The notes: generated by a model not told the origin, from the sequence alone. A stretch of DNA of 64,000 nt from Nesterenkonia halotolerans (GCF_014874065.1 NZ_JADBEE010000001.1:1736001-1800000), one strand, 5' to 3'. Positions 25,442-34,883 are shown, numbered from the stretch's first letter. Translations and numbers: made by a program.

Positions 25442-25914
25442 CTGCAGCTACCGGTGTCCTCGTAGCGGGTGATGGCCCCGACCTTTTCTGCGGAGGCGCT
25501 TGAGGGGTCGAACTCATGCTTGAGCCACTCATCGACGAGCTTGCGGGCAAGCTCCCGGCCGATCACGCGCTGTCCCATGCACAGGACCTGCGCGTTGTTC
25601 GAGAGCACGCCACGCTCCACGGAGTAGGCATCGTGGGCGGTGACTGCGCGAATGCCCTTGACCTTGTTGGCCGAGATGGCCACGCCGAGACCAGTGCCGC
25701 AGAGCAGCAGGGCTCGGTCAGCCTCGCCCGCGACGATCTTCTCCGCGGCGGACACTCCGACATTCGGATAGGGAGTCTTATCGGCGTCATCGCCGACCCC
25801 GACGTCGAGGACCGAGGCCACCCGAGGATCGGCCTCCAAGTCAGCTTTCAGGACCTCTTTATAGGCGAAACCGGCTTCATCGCTGCCGATGACGATGCGA
25901 AACTGACTGCTCAT
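25438..25914 (-). CDS. RpiB/LacAB-family isomerase, probable D-erythrulose-4-phosphate isomerase (EryI/DerI-like)
   Basis: A 158-residue ribose-5-phosphate isomerase B family protein. The signature [14 protein letters not shown] carries the catalytic Cys72, and [21 protein letters not shown] follows. The N-terminus [16 protein letters not shown] retains the substrate-binding Asp. EryI and DerI of erythritol/threitol catabolism belong to this branch and make D-erythrose-4-phosphate, which enters the pentose phosphate pathway. The frame extends to 25950, but the ATG at 25914 follows GGAGGAG. It has its own promoter. Confidence 0.87.
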   Translation of the reverse strand: MSSQFRIVIGSDEAGFAYKEVLKADLEADPRVASVLDVGVGDDADKTPYPNVGVSAAEKIVAGEADRALLLCGTGLGVAISANKVKGIRAVTAHDAYSVERGVLSNNAQVLCMGQRVIGRELARKLVDEWLKHEFDPSSASAEKVGAITRYEDTGSCS

Positions 25915-25948
25915 GATGGCTCCTCCACTCGTACCAGGGTCTTCCTCC

Positions 25949-25986
25949 ATGCTACGTCGCGCAGAACAAACGTCAAATACATCTGT
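25949..25986 (-). promoter_or_regulatory. Promoter and possible operator of the rpiB paralogue
   Basis: Minus-strand -35 TTGACG (25971-25976), 16-bp spacer, -10 TAGCAT (25949-25954). ACAGATGT (25979-25986, minus strand) lies immediately upstream of the -35 and also occurs in the regulator/dhaKL control region. Confidence 0.5.
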
Positions 25987-26020
25987 TCAGAGCGAAGCCT
26001 GGGAGCGAGCACCCCAGCCG

Positions 26021-26073
26021 CACAGAGGCCCGACGTCGGCGCGCACATCTTGCGCCGTCGTCGGGCCTCTGTG
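26021..26073 (-). terminator. Long terminator after dps
   Basis: 22-base arms (26021-26042 with 26052-26073) with a single mismatch and a 9-base loop, about 20 bp past the dps stop. Confidence 0.85.
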
Positions 26074-26093
26074 AAGAACCAAGCCTCAGCAGG

Positions 26094-26597
26094 TCAGGAA
26101 GTGGCTCCAGCCTTGTCCAGGTGGGAGCGGATGAACCACTGGAAGAGCTCGAGCTCCTTGGCCTGCCCGATGAGCAGGTCCTCGGTGATCGGATCGAGCT
26201 CGCCGACCTTGTTCAGCACATCGCGGTGGTCGCCGATGACGCCGTCGTAGACCTTTTCGAGCTCGGCCAGATGGGTGGTCCCGTCAGCCTTGAACAGCGG
26301 GTAGTCCTCCCAGTGGCGCTTGGAGACCAGCTCGCCGCTCAGTCCGGAGGGTGATCCACCCAGGGTGGCGATGCGCTCGGCGACCTCATCGGCGAATCCA
26401 CGCACGACCTCGGTCTGCGGGTCGAGCATCTCGTGGATGGCGATGAAGTTCGGGCCCACCACGTTCCAATGGACGTGCTTGAGGACCAGGTGAAGATCGT
26501 TCAGGGCGTACAGGCGGCTCTGCAGCAGACCGGCAATCTCGTGGCCGTTCTCCTGCGCCAGACCTGGCGCGGTGTAGTCGGAGTACTTTTCAGTCAT
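26094..26597 (-). CDS. dps: Dps-family ferritin-like DNA-protection protein
   Basis: A 167-residue mini-ferritin that forms a dodecameric shell, oxidises Fe(II) with peroxide and may bind DNA. The intersubunit ferroxidase ligands are visible in HVHWNVVGPNF (His) and the helix containing EVVRGFADEVAERIATLG (Asp/Glu). The ATG at 26597 follows GAGGAG with 7-bp spacing; an in-frame upstream start would ignore that site. It is a single-gene unit with its own strong terminator. Confidence 0.93.
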   Translation of the reverse strand: MTEKYSDYTAPGLAQENGHEIAGLLQSRLYALNDLHLVLKHVHWNVVGPNFIAIHEMLDPQTEVVRGFADEVAERIATLGGSPSGLSGELVSKRHWEDYPLFKADGTTHLAELEKVYDGVIGDHRDVLNKVGELDPITEDLLIGQAKELELFQWFIRSHLDKAGATS

Positions 26598-26709
26598 GTC
26601 ACACTCCTCGTGCTGTTGATGCATGAGCGCTGTTCGGCGCGGACACTGTTGATACTAGTGATTCATAAAAGGGACCGCTAGGCAGTTGAGCCTATCCTCA
26701 GTCGCCGGT

Positions 26710-27999
26710 TCAGGCCGGCGGGGTCATCACTTCCATGCCACCGAGGTAGGGCCGCAGCGCCTCGGGCACGCGCACGGTGCCATCGGCCTGCTGGTGATTC
26801 TCCAGGATCGCGACCAGCCAGCGAGTGGTCGCCAGCGTTCCGTTCAGCGTGGCCACGGGCCGTGTGGGGCCCTTGGAGCCGTCCTCCTTCACCGTGCGTT
26901 CCCGGATGTTGAGCCGGCGCGCCTGGAAGGTGGTGCAGTCCGAGGTGGAGGTCAGCTCGCGGTAGGTGGACTGGGAGGGGACCCACGCTTCGCAGTCGAA
27001 CTTTCGGGCCGCGGAGAGACCAAGATCACCGGCGGCGATGTCCACCACCCGGTAGGGCAGCTCCATCTTCTGGAGCATCTTCTCCTCCCAGGCCAGGAGC
27101 TTCGCATGCTCCGCAGCGGAGTCTTCGGCCGAGCAGTAGATGAACATCTCGAGCTTGTTGAACTGGTGCACGCGCAGGATGCCGCGGGTGTCACGACCGT
27201 GGGAGCCGGCCTCGCGCCGGTAGCAGGTGGACCATCCGGCGATGCGCTCCGGTCCCTTGTCGAGGTCGAGGATCTCATCGGAGTGGTATCCGGCGATGGC
27301 CACCTCTGAGGTGCCGACCAGATAGAGGTCGTCACGCTCGAGGCGGTAGATCTCGTCGTCGTGCTCCACGTCGAATCCGGTGCCCGCCATGGTCTCGGGG
27401 CGCACCAGAGTGGGAGTGATCATCGGCGTGAAGCCGGCCTCCACGGCCTGGTCCAGGCCCATCTGCATCATGGCCAGCTCCAGCCGGGCCCCGATCCCCT
27501 TGAGGAAGTAGAACCGCGCGCCGGAGACCTTGGCCCCACGCTCCATGTCCACGGCGGCCAGGTGTTCGGCCAGTTCCAGGTGATCCTTGGGGGTGAACCC
27601 TTCGGCCTGGAAATCCCGCGCCGCGCCTTCTTCGCGCAGCACGACGAAGTCCTCTTCGCCACCGGAGGGGACGCCCTCGTGGATGAGGTTCGGGAAGGCA
27701 CCCTGGAGCCGGCGCAGCATTTCCTCGGCCTCACCGGAGGCGGTCTCGGCGGCCTTCACCTGGTGCGAGAGCTCCTTGACCTCGGCGAGCAGCTGCTGCT
27801 TCTCTTCGCCGCTGGCCTGGGCGACCTTCTTGCCGAAGGCCTTCTGCTCTGCACGCAGCGTCTCGAAACGGGTGATGGCGGCGTTGCGCGACTCCTGGGC
27901 GGAGATCAGCGCATCCACTGCGGCTTCGTCCGCCTGGCGTGCGCGCTGGCTGGCCCGGTAGGTCTCGGGATTCTCGATGAGGTCCTTGATGTCGATCAC
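26710..27999 (-). CDS. serS: Seryl-tRNA synthetase
   Basis: Class II aminoacyl-tRNA synthetase of 429 residues charging tRNA-Ser. It has the N-terminal antiparallel coiled-coil arm (residues 30-110) that grips the long variable arm of the tRNA. Motif 2 is in [20 protein letters not shown], followed by QFNKLEMF, and motif 3 is in [16 protein letters not shown]. Start is GTG at 27999. It is divergent from a lipid kinase with only 53 bp between start codons. Essential housekeeping gene of normal length. Confidence 0.97.
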   Translation of the reverse strand: MIDIKDLIENPETYRASQRARQADEAAVDALISAQESRNAAITRFETLRAEQKAFGKKVAQASGEEKQQLLAEVKELSHQVKAAETASGEAEEMLRRLQGAFPNLIHEGVPSGGEEDFVVLREEGAARDFQAEGFTPKDHLELAEHLAAVDMERGAKVSGARFYFLKGIGARLELAMMQMGLDQAVEAGFTPMITPTLVRPETMAGTGFDVEHDDEIYRLERDDLYLVGTSEVAIAGYHSDEILDLDKGPERIAGWSTCYRREAGSHGRDTRGILRVHQFNKLEMFIYCSAEDSAAEHAKLLAWEEKMLQKMELPYRVVDIAAGDLGLSAARKFDCEAWVPSQSTYRELTSTSDCTTFQARRLNIRERTVKEDGSKGPTRPVATLNGTLATTRWLVAILENHQQADGTVRVPEALRPYLGGMEVMTPPA

Positions 28000-28052
28000 G
28001 ACACCAGCCTATCGCCACACTGCCGCCAGGCACCGCCAGTAGACTGCCTCTG

Positions 28053-29273
28053 ATGACTAACGACGCGCTCAGCACACTTCTCTGGTTCGCCCTCGCCGCG
28101 GCAGCACTGCTGCTCATTGCGGTGATCTGGCTGAGCGTCTCGCACCACAGACTTCGCCGGAGCAACGCCGCGCTCGAGAGGGAGCGCGAGCGCAGCAACA
28201 CTCACTATTCGCCGAGCGAGCACGCTCCGGGTCGCCTGGTGGCGGTGGTGGTCAACACGACCAAGGACTCCTCCGACGACGTCGTGCGGCAGATCCACTC
28301 CACCTGTTCCCGTGCCGGCATGCCGGCACCGCTGGTCATGGCCTCCAGCGCTGAGGATCCAGGCCATGTGATGACCCGCCGGGCGCTCGAGGCGGGCGCC
28401 GCCGTCGTCGTCGCGGCTGGTGGCGACGGCACCGTCCGCGCTGTGGCAGCGGAACTCGCCGGAACCGAGACCGCCCTGGGGATCGTGCCGCTGGGCACCG
28501 GAAACCTCTTCGCGCGCAACATCGGCCTGCCCTATCAGGACCTCCACGCCTGCGTGGATGAGGCCATCCACGGCCGCAGCCACCGCGTGGACACGCTCGA
28601 CCTGGTGCTCGAGCGTGTGGGCGGTCGCACCGAAGAAGAGATCTCCCTGGTCATCGCCGGCGGCGGGCTGGACGCTGAAGTCATGGGCGACACCCGCGAG
28701 GCGCTCAAGCAGCGCGCGGGCTGGCTGGCCTATGGCGAGGCCGGACTGCGCCACATCATGGGCGCGCGCTCCAGCGTCACCGTCCAGCTCGACGACGGCG
28801 AGGCGCAGACCCACAAGGTCCGCTCGGTCCTGCTGGCGAACTGCGGCTCACTCCAGGCCGGCATGCTGCTGGTCCCCTCCGCCGAGTTCGACGACGGGCA
28901 CATGGACGCGGTGCTGTTCACTCCGCGCCACGCGCTGGACTGGGTGCGGATCATGGCCAAGACCGTCACTCGCTTCGCGGCTGACATTCCGGTGATGACC
29001 GTGCGTCAGGCCAAGCAGGCACGGATCACGATGGCCGAGCCGATGCCCTTCCAGATCGACGGCGACGCGGTCGGCGAGGTGATCAGCGTCTCCGGGACCG
29101 TCCACGCCCATGCGCTGAAGGTCAATGGAGTGACGGTCCGGGGCGTCCAGGAGCTCCACGACGAGAACACCGAGGCTGAGGACGAAGTCTCCATCGAGTC
29201 CAGCACGACAGAGGAAGCCGCCGGCGACTCCGGGCTCACCGAGGCCAAGGTCACCAAGGAGCCGACGAGCTGA
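28053..29273 (+). CDS. Diacylglycerol/lipid kinase family protein (DagK/YegS type)
   Basis: A 406-residue lipid kinase with the DAGK catalytic domain. The ATP-binding motif is AAGGDGTVRAVA with PLGTGNLFARNIGLP downstream. A single membrane segment (LLWFALAAAALLLIAVIWL, residues 7-25) tethers it to the cytoplasmic membrane, where it would phosphorylate diacylglycerol or a related lipid for phospholipid recycling. The last 45 residues are acidic and low-complexity. The C-terminal beta domain with QIDGDAVGE is present. Confidence 0.88.
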   Translation: MTNDALSTLLWFALAAAALLLIAVIWLSVSHHRLRRSNAALERERERSNTHYSPSEHAPGRLVAVVVNTTKDSSDDVVRQIHSTCSRAGMPAPLVMASSAEDPGHVMTRRALEAGAAVVVAAGGDGTVRAVAAELAGTETALGIVPLGTGNLFARNIGLPYQDLHACVDEAIHGRSHRVDTLDLVLERVGGRTEEEISLVIAGGGLDAEVMGDTREALKQRAGWLAYGEAGLRHIMGARSSVTVQLDDGEAQTHKVRSVLLANCGSLQAGMLLVPSAEFDDGHMDAVLFTPRHALDWVRIMAKTVTRFAADIPVMTVRQAKQARITMAEPMPFQIDGDAVGEVISVSGTVHAHALKVNGVTVRGVQELHDENTEAEDEVSIESSTTEEAAGDSGLTEAKVTKEPTS

Positions 29274-29292
29274 TCCCGTTCTCCGGGCTCTC

Positions 29293-30243
29293 TTACGCGT
29301 GTCTCAGCGAGCTGATCCACGCGGCAGCGGCGGTGAAGGCTTCGTCGGAGACTTCGGCGGTCGTCTGCTGCGGCTTCTCGTCGGCGCGCGGATAGGACCC
29401 CAAGAAGCGAATCCCCGGTGCGATGCGATGAATTCCCGCGAGCGCATCGGCCACCCGCGCCTCGGCGATATGACCTTCGAGGTCGATCGAGAAGTAGTAC
29501 TCCCCCAGCCCGTTGCCGGTCGGCCGTGACTCGATCCGGCAGAGGTTGACCCCTCGGGTCGCGAAATGCTCGAGCAGCTCCATCAGTGCGCCGGCCCGGT
29601 CCTGTGGAAGCGGGATCATGATCGTGGTCTTGTCCGCCCCGGTGATCGAGGGAATCTCACCTGGCCGCGCCACGAGCACGAACCTCGTCACCGCCCCGGC
29701 CACGTCCTCGATGCCGCTGGCCACCACGTGCAGACCCAGCTGGGCCGCCACCAGCGGGGAGCACACCGCGGCATCGGCGCTCGGCTCCTCCTCCAGAAGC
29801 CCACGAGCAGCAGCCGCGGTGGAGGAGGCAGGAACGAACTCCGCTGCCGGAATCGTGGACTCCGCCCAGCGCCGGACCTGCGCCCAGCCATGAGTGTGCG
29901 TGGAGATCGTTCGAATCTGCTCGGTCGCGAGGGGCGCGGCAGAGGCCAGCACGAAGCTGATCGGCACAAGCGCCTCCCGGACGATGTGCAGTCGATGCGC
30001 CACAGAGATCGCGTCCAGGGTCGCGGTGACTCCGCCCTCCACCGAATTCTCGATGGGCACCATGGCGGCGTCGACCTCTCCGGCCTCGACCATGTTCAAG
30101 GCGGTCAGCACCGAGCCCGCTGGCACGCGCACCGCCTGCTCCACTCCGGGAACCTGCAGCAGTGCCGCCTCGGTGAAGGTGCCTGCGGGGCCCAGAAAGG
30201 AGTAGCGCAGAGACTCTGCCTCATCGCGGCTGCCAGCGCTCAT
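29293..30243 (-). CDS. pheA: Prephenate dehydratase
   Basis: A 316-residue monofunctional enzyme converting prephenate to phenylpyruvate in phenylalanine synthesis. The catalytic domain starts with SFLGPAGTFTEAAL and contains VPIENSVEGGV and the SSTAAAARG loop with the catalytic Thr. A C-terminal ACT domain (about residues 200-280) carries the ESRPT motif for allosteric phenylalanine binding. The start overlaps the rhodanese stop by four bases. About 25 residues past the ACT domain are extra. Confidence 0.94.
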   Translation of the reverse strand: MSAGSRDEAESLRYSFLGPAGTFTEAALLQVPGVEQAVRVPAGSVLTALNMVEAGEVDAAMVPIENSVEGGVTATLDAISVAHRLHIVREALVPISFVLASAAPLATEQIRTISTHTHGWAQVRRWAESTIPAAEFVPASSTAAAARGLLEEEPSADAAVCSPLVAAQLGLHVVASGIEDVAGAVTRFVLVARPGEIPSITGADKTTIMIPLPQDRAGALMELLEHFATRGVNLCRIESRPTGNGLGEYYFSIDLEGHIAEARVADALAGIHRIAPGIRFLGSYPRADEKPQQTTAEVSDEAFTAAAAWISSLRHA

Positions 30244-30569
30244 CGGACCTTGGGCTCCTCACCGGTGGACGACTCCAGCGGCCGCCCGGCCACGAGCCAG
30301 CCGTCCATGCCGTCTGCGACGAAGATCGCCGCATACCCTTTGCCGGTCAGCCAGGTCGTGATCTGCACCGAACGCCCACCGGTCCGGCAGATCACGTAAT
30401 AGTCCTCGTCGGGGTCCAGCTCCGCCTCAAACCGGGCCGGGATCTCGCCCACAGGAATGTGCAGCGCCCCCGGGGCGTGGCCCTCGGCGAACTCATAGTC
30501 CTCCCGGACATCGAGCAGCGCGGCATCGGCGGGGACATCTGCGGCACGAACAGTCTCGAAGTCCGACAT
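30240..30569 (-). CDS. Single-domain rhodanese-like protein
   Basis: A 109-residue sulfurtransferase-type domain with the catalytic Cys in the loop VICRTGGRS and the CH2A-type DVREDYEFAEGHAPGALHIP. Such proteins carry persulfide sulfur, but the physiological acceptor is unknown. It is translationally coupled to pheA by a four-base overlap, an association I cannot explain functionally. Confidence 0.88.
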   Translation of the reverse strand: MSDFETVRAADVPADAALLDVREDYEFAEGHAPGALHIPVGEIPARFEAELDPDEDYYVICRTGGRSVQITTWLTGKGYAAIFVADGMDGWLVAGRPLESSTGEEPKVR

Positions 30570-30655
30570 TTCAGCCTCCTTCAGGGCAGGGCGAACAGGC
30601 CTGGTGCGCCCTCAACACTAGCGCGTGCGGAGAACGCCACGCATAGAGTGAGCCC

Positions 30656-32125
30656 ATGGAGCAGAACACCGATCCAGCCGCACCGTCCACCGCCGTCCAG
30701 CTGCGCCGCGACTTCTTCCACGGCGAGGTCTCCGCGGTGGAGCTGGCCACGGCCGCACTGACCGCCGCCGCGGTTCAGGCTGAGCTGGGCGCCTTCATCC
30801 ACCTCGACGCGGAATACGCGCTGCGCCGCGCAGAGGAGGTCGACCAGGTGTGCCGTGCCGTGCTGGACTCACGCAGCGAAGATTCCCGTGCGGCAGCCAT
30901 GGCAGAGCTCTCCGCCCGAGCGCCCCTGCTGGGGCTGCCCGCCGCGTTCAAGGATCTCGTCCAGGTGGCGGGGATGCCCACCACAATGGGCACCGCAGCG
31001 ATGCCTGCGGTCATCCCGGGCCGCGATGACCCGCTCGCCCGACGTGTCCACGCCGCCGGCGCGATCAGTCTCGGCAAGACCCAGGTCCCCGAGTTCGGGC
31101 TTCCCTGCTACTCGGAGAACGACATCGCCTCCCCGGCGCGCAACCCCTTGGACCCGGACCGCACGGCGGGAGGCTCGACCGGTGGCGGGGCCGCCGCCGT
31201 GGCATCCGGCATGCTCCCGATGGCTCCGGGCAACGACGGCGGAGGCTCCGTCCGCATCCCAGCCGCAGCCTGTGGGCTGATCGGGTTGAAGCCCGGCCGG
31301 GCGCGCCTGCCCGATGACCAGCAGGACCCGAGCGTGCGCAACCTCGCGGTCTCCGGCCCCCTCGCCACCACAGCCGAGGACGCTGCGCTGCTCTTCGACG
31401 TGATGGCCGGGCATCGCTTCTCCGAGAGCGCCTCGGGGCTGGCGGAAGGCCCCGCCATGCGAACGGTCCGTCAGGCGCTGCAAGACGGCCTCCCCCCGCT
31501 GCGCATCGGCGTGACCACAGAGTCCCCGTTCTCCCCGGATCTGGACATCGTGCTCGCCGAGTCCGCCGTGACGGCGCTGGAAGACGGCCTCAATGCACTG
31601 GAACGGCTGGGGCACATCATCCAGGGGAGCAGCCACTGCACCGGGGTGGACGCGTTCTGGCCGGATGGTTATCACCACAACTTCCAGGCACTCTGGACCT
31701 CCCGGCTGGGTCAGCTCGAGTTCTCCGCTGAAGAGCGGGCGAAGCTGGCCCCGCTGACCCGGTACTTCATCGACCTGGCAGCCCAGCGACCCGAGGCCCA
31801 GACGCAGGAGGCGATCGCCGCACTGGAATCCTTTTCCGCCGATGCGGAGGCTTTCATGGGGCCATGGGACATCCTGGTCACACCGATGCTCGCCTTCGCC
31901 CCGCCGAGCATCGGATGGTTCACCTCGCTGACGCCCGAGGAGAACTACCGAGAGCAGTGCCGCTTCACCCCGTACAGTTCGGTGATCAATGTGATGGGAC
32001 TGCCGGCGATCAACGTTCCCACCCATATCGACTCCGACGGGTTGAGCTGGTCCCTCCAGCTGATCGGCCGCCGCGGCTCGGAAGAGACGCTGCTGGCGCT
32101 CGCCGCCACCATGACAGAAGCCTGA
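30656..32125 (+). CDS. Amidase (amidase-signature family)
   Basis: A 489-residue hydrolase of carbon-nitrogen amide bonds. The Ser-cisSer-Lys triad is readable: Lys in AAFKDLVQV, the cis-Ser in GGSTGGGAAAVASG and nucleophile Ser in GGGSVRIPA. Length matches secondary amide or 6-aminohexanoate-type amidases. GatA is unlikely because no gatB or gatC is adjacent. The substrate is not predictable. It is divergent from the rhodanese-pheA pair. Confidence 0.9.
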   Translation: MEQNTDPAAPSTAVQLRRDFFHGEVSAVELATAALTAAAVQAELGAFIHLDAEYALRRAEEVDQVCRAVLDSRSEDSRAAAMAELSARAPLLGLPAAFKDLVQVAGMPTTMGTAAMPAVIPGRDDPLARRVHAAGAISLGKTQVPEFGLPCYSENDIASPARNPLDPDRTAGGSTGGGAAAVASGMLPMAPGNDGGGSVRIPAAACGLIGLKPGRARLPDDQQDPSVRNLAVSGPLATTAEDAALLFDVMAGHRFSESASGLAEGPAMRTVRQALQDGLPPLRIGVTTESPFSPDLDIVLAESAVTALEDGLNALERLGHIIQGSSHCTGVDAFWPDGYHHNFQALWTSRLGQLEFSAEERAKLAPLTRYFIDLAAQRPEAQTQEAIAALESFSADAEAFMGPWDILVTPMLAFAPPSIGWFTSLTPEENYREQCRFTPYSSVINVMGLPAINVPTHIDSDGLSWSLQLIGRRGSEETLLALAATMTEA

Positions 32126-32193
32126 GACACCATGGGACAGGCCTGAGACCTGACGACGCGGGTCACAGCTCAGAGAACCCTGGGTGGACACAG

Positions 32194-32228
32194 CAGCGCC
32201 GGGCCCGATGTTCTCGGACCCGGCGCTG
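32194..32228 (+). terminator. Terminator between amidase and CsbD genes
   Basis: 10-bp outer stem (32194-32203 with 32219-32228) plus CCGA/TCGG across one mismatch, 5-base loop. It is placed between convergent genes and may serve both. Confidence 0.7.
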
Positions 32229-32296
32229 AGTCGTATGCAACCGCTCACCTGGCGGAATGTCTCACCCGGTGGGCGAGCGTGAAGGCTTGAGCCAGA

Positions 32297-32491
32297 TTAC
32301 TTCTTCAGGCCCTGGACGAAGCCCTTGACGCTGTCCTTCGCGTCCTGCGCTGCGTCTGCGGCCTTGGCCTGGGTCTTCTGGCTGTTGCCTTCAGCCTCGG
32401 TCTCCTTGTCGCCGGTCAGCTTGCCGAAGCCTTCCTTGGCGGAGCCGGTTGCCTGCTCGGTCTTGTTGTTAGTCTTGTCATCGAGTCCCAT
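32297..32491 (-). CDS. CsbD-family general stress protein
   Basis: A 64-residue, highly charged, Lys/Ala/Asp-rich protein of the CsbD family. The core GSAKEGFGKLTGDKETEAEG is followed by a helical Ala-rich tail. Homologues are induced by general stress and are thought to be largely disordered; no catalytic role is known. AAGGGG lies 7 bases before the ATG. Confidence 0.88.
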   Translation of the reverse strand: MGLDDKTNNKTEQATGSAKEGFGKLTGDKETEAEGNSQKTQAKAADAAQDAKDSVKGFVQGLKK

Positions 32492-32604
32492 AGGTGACCC
32501 CTTTCGTCGGCGGACAAGTCCCTTGTCACGCTACAGATCGCGCCGCCGCCTGTCACTCAGAACCGTCTTTTCCCAGCGAACTCACAGTGAACTCCCTCGG
32601 CGGC

Positions 32605-33978
32605 TCAAGGCCTGCGCGGGTCATCCTCCTCGCGACGCGAGAGGTCACTCTCGTTGACCGGGGTGGCCAGCGCCTCGTCGTCGGTCCCGAAGCCAACATC
32701 GGTGCCGCGGAACCGCGCGATCGCGCTGAGCACGTGGTGGATCGCCAGTGCGGCAAAGCTGCCCAGGGCGATGCCTTCGAAGACGACCTCCCCGAAGACC
32801 ATGGTGAAGTTGGCGATGGCGATCACCAGCGGCACGCCCGCGACCGCCAGGTTGATCGGATTGGCGAAGTCCACCCGGTTCTGCACCCAGATGCGCACGC
32901 CCAGCACGCCGATCATCCCGTAGAGCACCGTGCCGGCACCTCCGAGTACCCCCACAGGCACCGTGGCGATCAAGGCTCCGAACTTCGGCAGCAGGGCCAG
33001 CAGGATGGCGAAGAGACCCGCCACCCAGTAGGCAGCGGTGGAGTACACCCGGGACGAGGCCATGACCCCGATGTTCTCGGCGTAGGTCGTCGTCCCCGAG
33101 CCGCCGCCGGTGCCGGCGAGCATGGTCGCCGCGCCGTCGGCGATCAGCGCCCGCCCGGTCAGCGGGTCCAGGTCCTGCTTCGTCATCAGCGCCACGGACT
33201 TCACGTGTCCGACGTTCTCGGCCACGAGCACCAGCACCACCGGGATGAACAGCCCCAGCACCCCGATGTGGAAGCTGGGTGCCGTGAACTCCGGCAGGCC
33301 GAACCAGCCCGCGGACCCGATGGCGGAGAAGTCCACCTCTCCGCGCAGCACAGCCACCACATAGCCGGTGACCACTCCCACCAGGATCGAGAGGCGCCCG
33401 AGCAGTCCCTTGAACAACACGCTGGCCAGCAGGATCGACGCGATCGTCACGGTGGCGGTGATCGGCGCCTCATTGACGTTGTTCCACGCCGCAGGCGCGA
33501 GGTTCAGCCCGATCAGCGCGACGATCGCGCCGGTGACCACGGGCGGCATGATGCGCTGGATCCAGTGGCTGCCGGCAAAGTGGACGACGACGCCGACCAC
33601 CACCAGTCCCAGCCCGGCCAGGAAGATCCCACCGAGCGCGCCGGACATGCCGTACTGCGCCGTGGCCGCACCCACGGGGGCGAGGAAGGCGAAGGAGGAC
33701 CCCAGGTAGCTGGGGATGCGGCCGGCGGTGATGATCAGGAACAGCACGGTGCCGATGCCGGAGAACAGCAGCGTGGTGGACGGCGGGAAGCCGGTGATCA
33801 GCGGCACCAGGAACGTGGCGCCGAACATCGCGACCACGTGCTGCATGCCCACCCCGGTGGTCTGGAACCAGCCGAGACGCTCTCCGGGAGTCACCACCGC
33901 GCCGGGTCTGACAGTTCGGCCGTCACCATGCAGCGTCCACCCGAATCCGGGGAACCGGTTCTTCTTCTGCGTCTCCAT
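32605..33978 (-). CDS. NCS2 nucleobase:cation symporter (uracil/xanthine permease)
   Basis: A 457-residue transporter with about 14 membrane segments. Conserved NCS2 motifs are visible: GMQHVVAMFGATFLVP at the N-terminus, LVAENVGHVKSVA in the middle (substrate-contact Glu) and the GGGSGTTTYAENIGVMASSRVYS block. This pattern resembles UraA/PyrP uracil permeases, though xanthine cannot be excluded. The frame runs upstream to 34161, but the ATG at 33978 gives the usual N-terminus. The C-terminal 30 residues are charged and cytoplasmic. Confidence 0.9.
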   Translation of the reverse strand: METQKKNRFPGFGWTLHGDGRTVRPGAVVTPGERLGWFQTTGVGMQHVVAMFGATFLVPLITGFPPSTTLLFSGIGTVLFLIITAGRIPSYLGSSFAFLAPVGAATAQYGMSGALGGIFLAGLGLVVVGVVVHFAGSHWIQRIMPPVVTGAIVALIGLNLAPAAWNNVNEAPITATVTIASILLASVLFKGLLGRLSILVGVVTGYVVAVLRGEVDFSAIGSAGWFGLPEFTAPSFHIGVLGLFIPVVLVLVAENVGHVKSVALMTKQDLDPLTGRALIADGAATMLAGTGGGSGTTTYAENIGVMASSRVYSTAAYWVAGLFAILLALLPKFGALIATVPVGVLGGAGTVLYGMIGVLGVRIWVQNRVDFANPINLAVAGVPLVIAIANFTMVFGEVVFEGIALGSFAALAIHHVLSAIARFRGTDVGFGTDDEALATPVNESDLSRREEDDPRRP

Positions 33979-34265
33979 CACACACACATTAGCGGCACCT
34001 GGGCGTCGGCATGCCAGGTCCTGGGCAGCCGAAGGATCGTCGTTCAGCTTTTTCCCTATCTTGAACGCCATCACATGATGATTACATTCGATGCAATTCT
34101 CGGAGTTGATCGGCAGGATCCGCGCATTCCCCCGGCACACCTGGGCTCTGGCGCCGCGCATATCGCTGAGGCTAAACTCCAGAACGTGTCCTGAACCCCT
34201 GTTTCACCGGGTATTCACCCGATCCGCGGTTGAATCTACGAACCAGCTCACTACTGTGGAGACCG

Positions 34266-34823
34266 ATGCCTCATACCGCAGATACCCCTGCCCAGAACTC
34301 CACCGGGTCCTCCACGGCCTCGGAGCGAGTTGAGATCCGCACGCCCACGGTGGAAGACGGCACGTCGCTCTGGCGACTCGCCGCCGGCACGGGCGTCCTG
34401 GACGTGAACACCCCCTATGCCTACATCCTGTGGACCCGGGACTTCGCCGAGACATCGGTGATCGCCGAGGTCGACGGAGAGCCCGCGGGATTCATCTCCG
34501 GGTACCGCCGCCCCGGTGCCCCGGAGACGCTGTTCATCTGGCAGGTGGCAGTGGACTCGCGCTTCCGCGGACGCCGCCTGGCCTCACGGATGCTCACCAC
34601 ACTCGTGGAGTCGGTCGCACCAGAGCGCCTGGAGACCACGATCACCGCGGACAATGCTGCGTCGATCGCGCTGTTCACCGGCCTCGCCCGCGATCAGGAT
34701 GCCGAGATCACCACCACGTCCTTCTTCACCGAGAAGCACTTCCCCTCAGCTCAGGAATCCGGGGAGGAGCACGCCCCCGAGGACCTCTACACGGTGGCCC
34801 CGCTGGGCTCCCGCACCGACTGA
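34266..34823 (+). CDS. ectA: L-2,4-diaminobutyrate acetyltransferase
   Basis: A 185-residue GNAT-family enzyme, second step of ectoine synthesis, acetylating L-2,4-diaminobutyrate. Family features are the substrate block LDVNTPYAYILWTRDFAETS and the acetyl-CoA loop FIWQVAVDSRFRGRRLASRML. Start ATG 34266 with GGAG close upstream. It heads ectABC, with 60 bp to ectB. The 287 bp upstream, shared with the divergent permease, include TTGAAT (34234-34239) as a possible -35 but no convincing -10. Confidence 0.95.
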   Translation: MPHTADTPAQNSTGSSTASERVEIRTPTVEDGTSLWRLAAGTGVLDVNTPYAYILWTRDFAETSVIAEVDGEPAGFISGYRRPGAPETLFIWQVAVDSRFRGRRLASRMLTTLVESVAPERLETTITADNAASIALFTGLARDQDAEITTTSFFTEKHFPSAQESGEEHAPEDLYTVAPLGSRTD

Positions 34824-34883
34824 GCGTCACCCCCGCGAACTTCCAGCACGACTTCCCCGAAATCTAAGGAATCGATAAGCACC

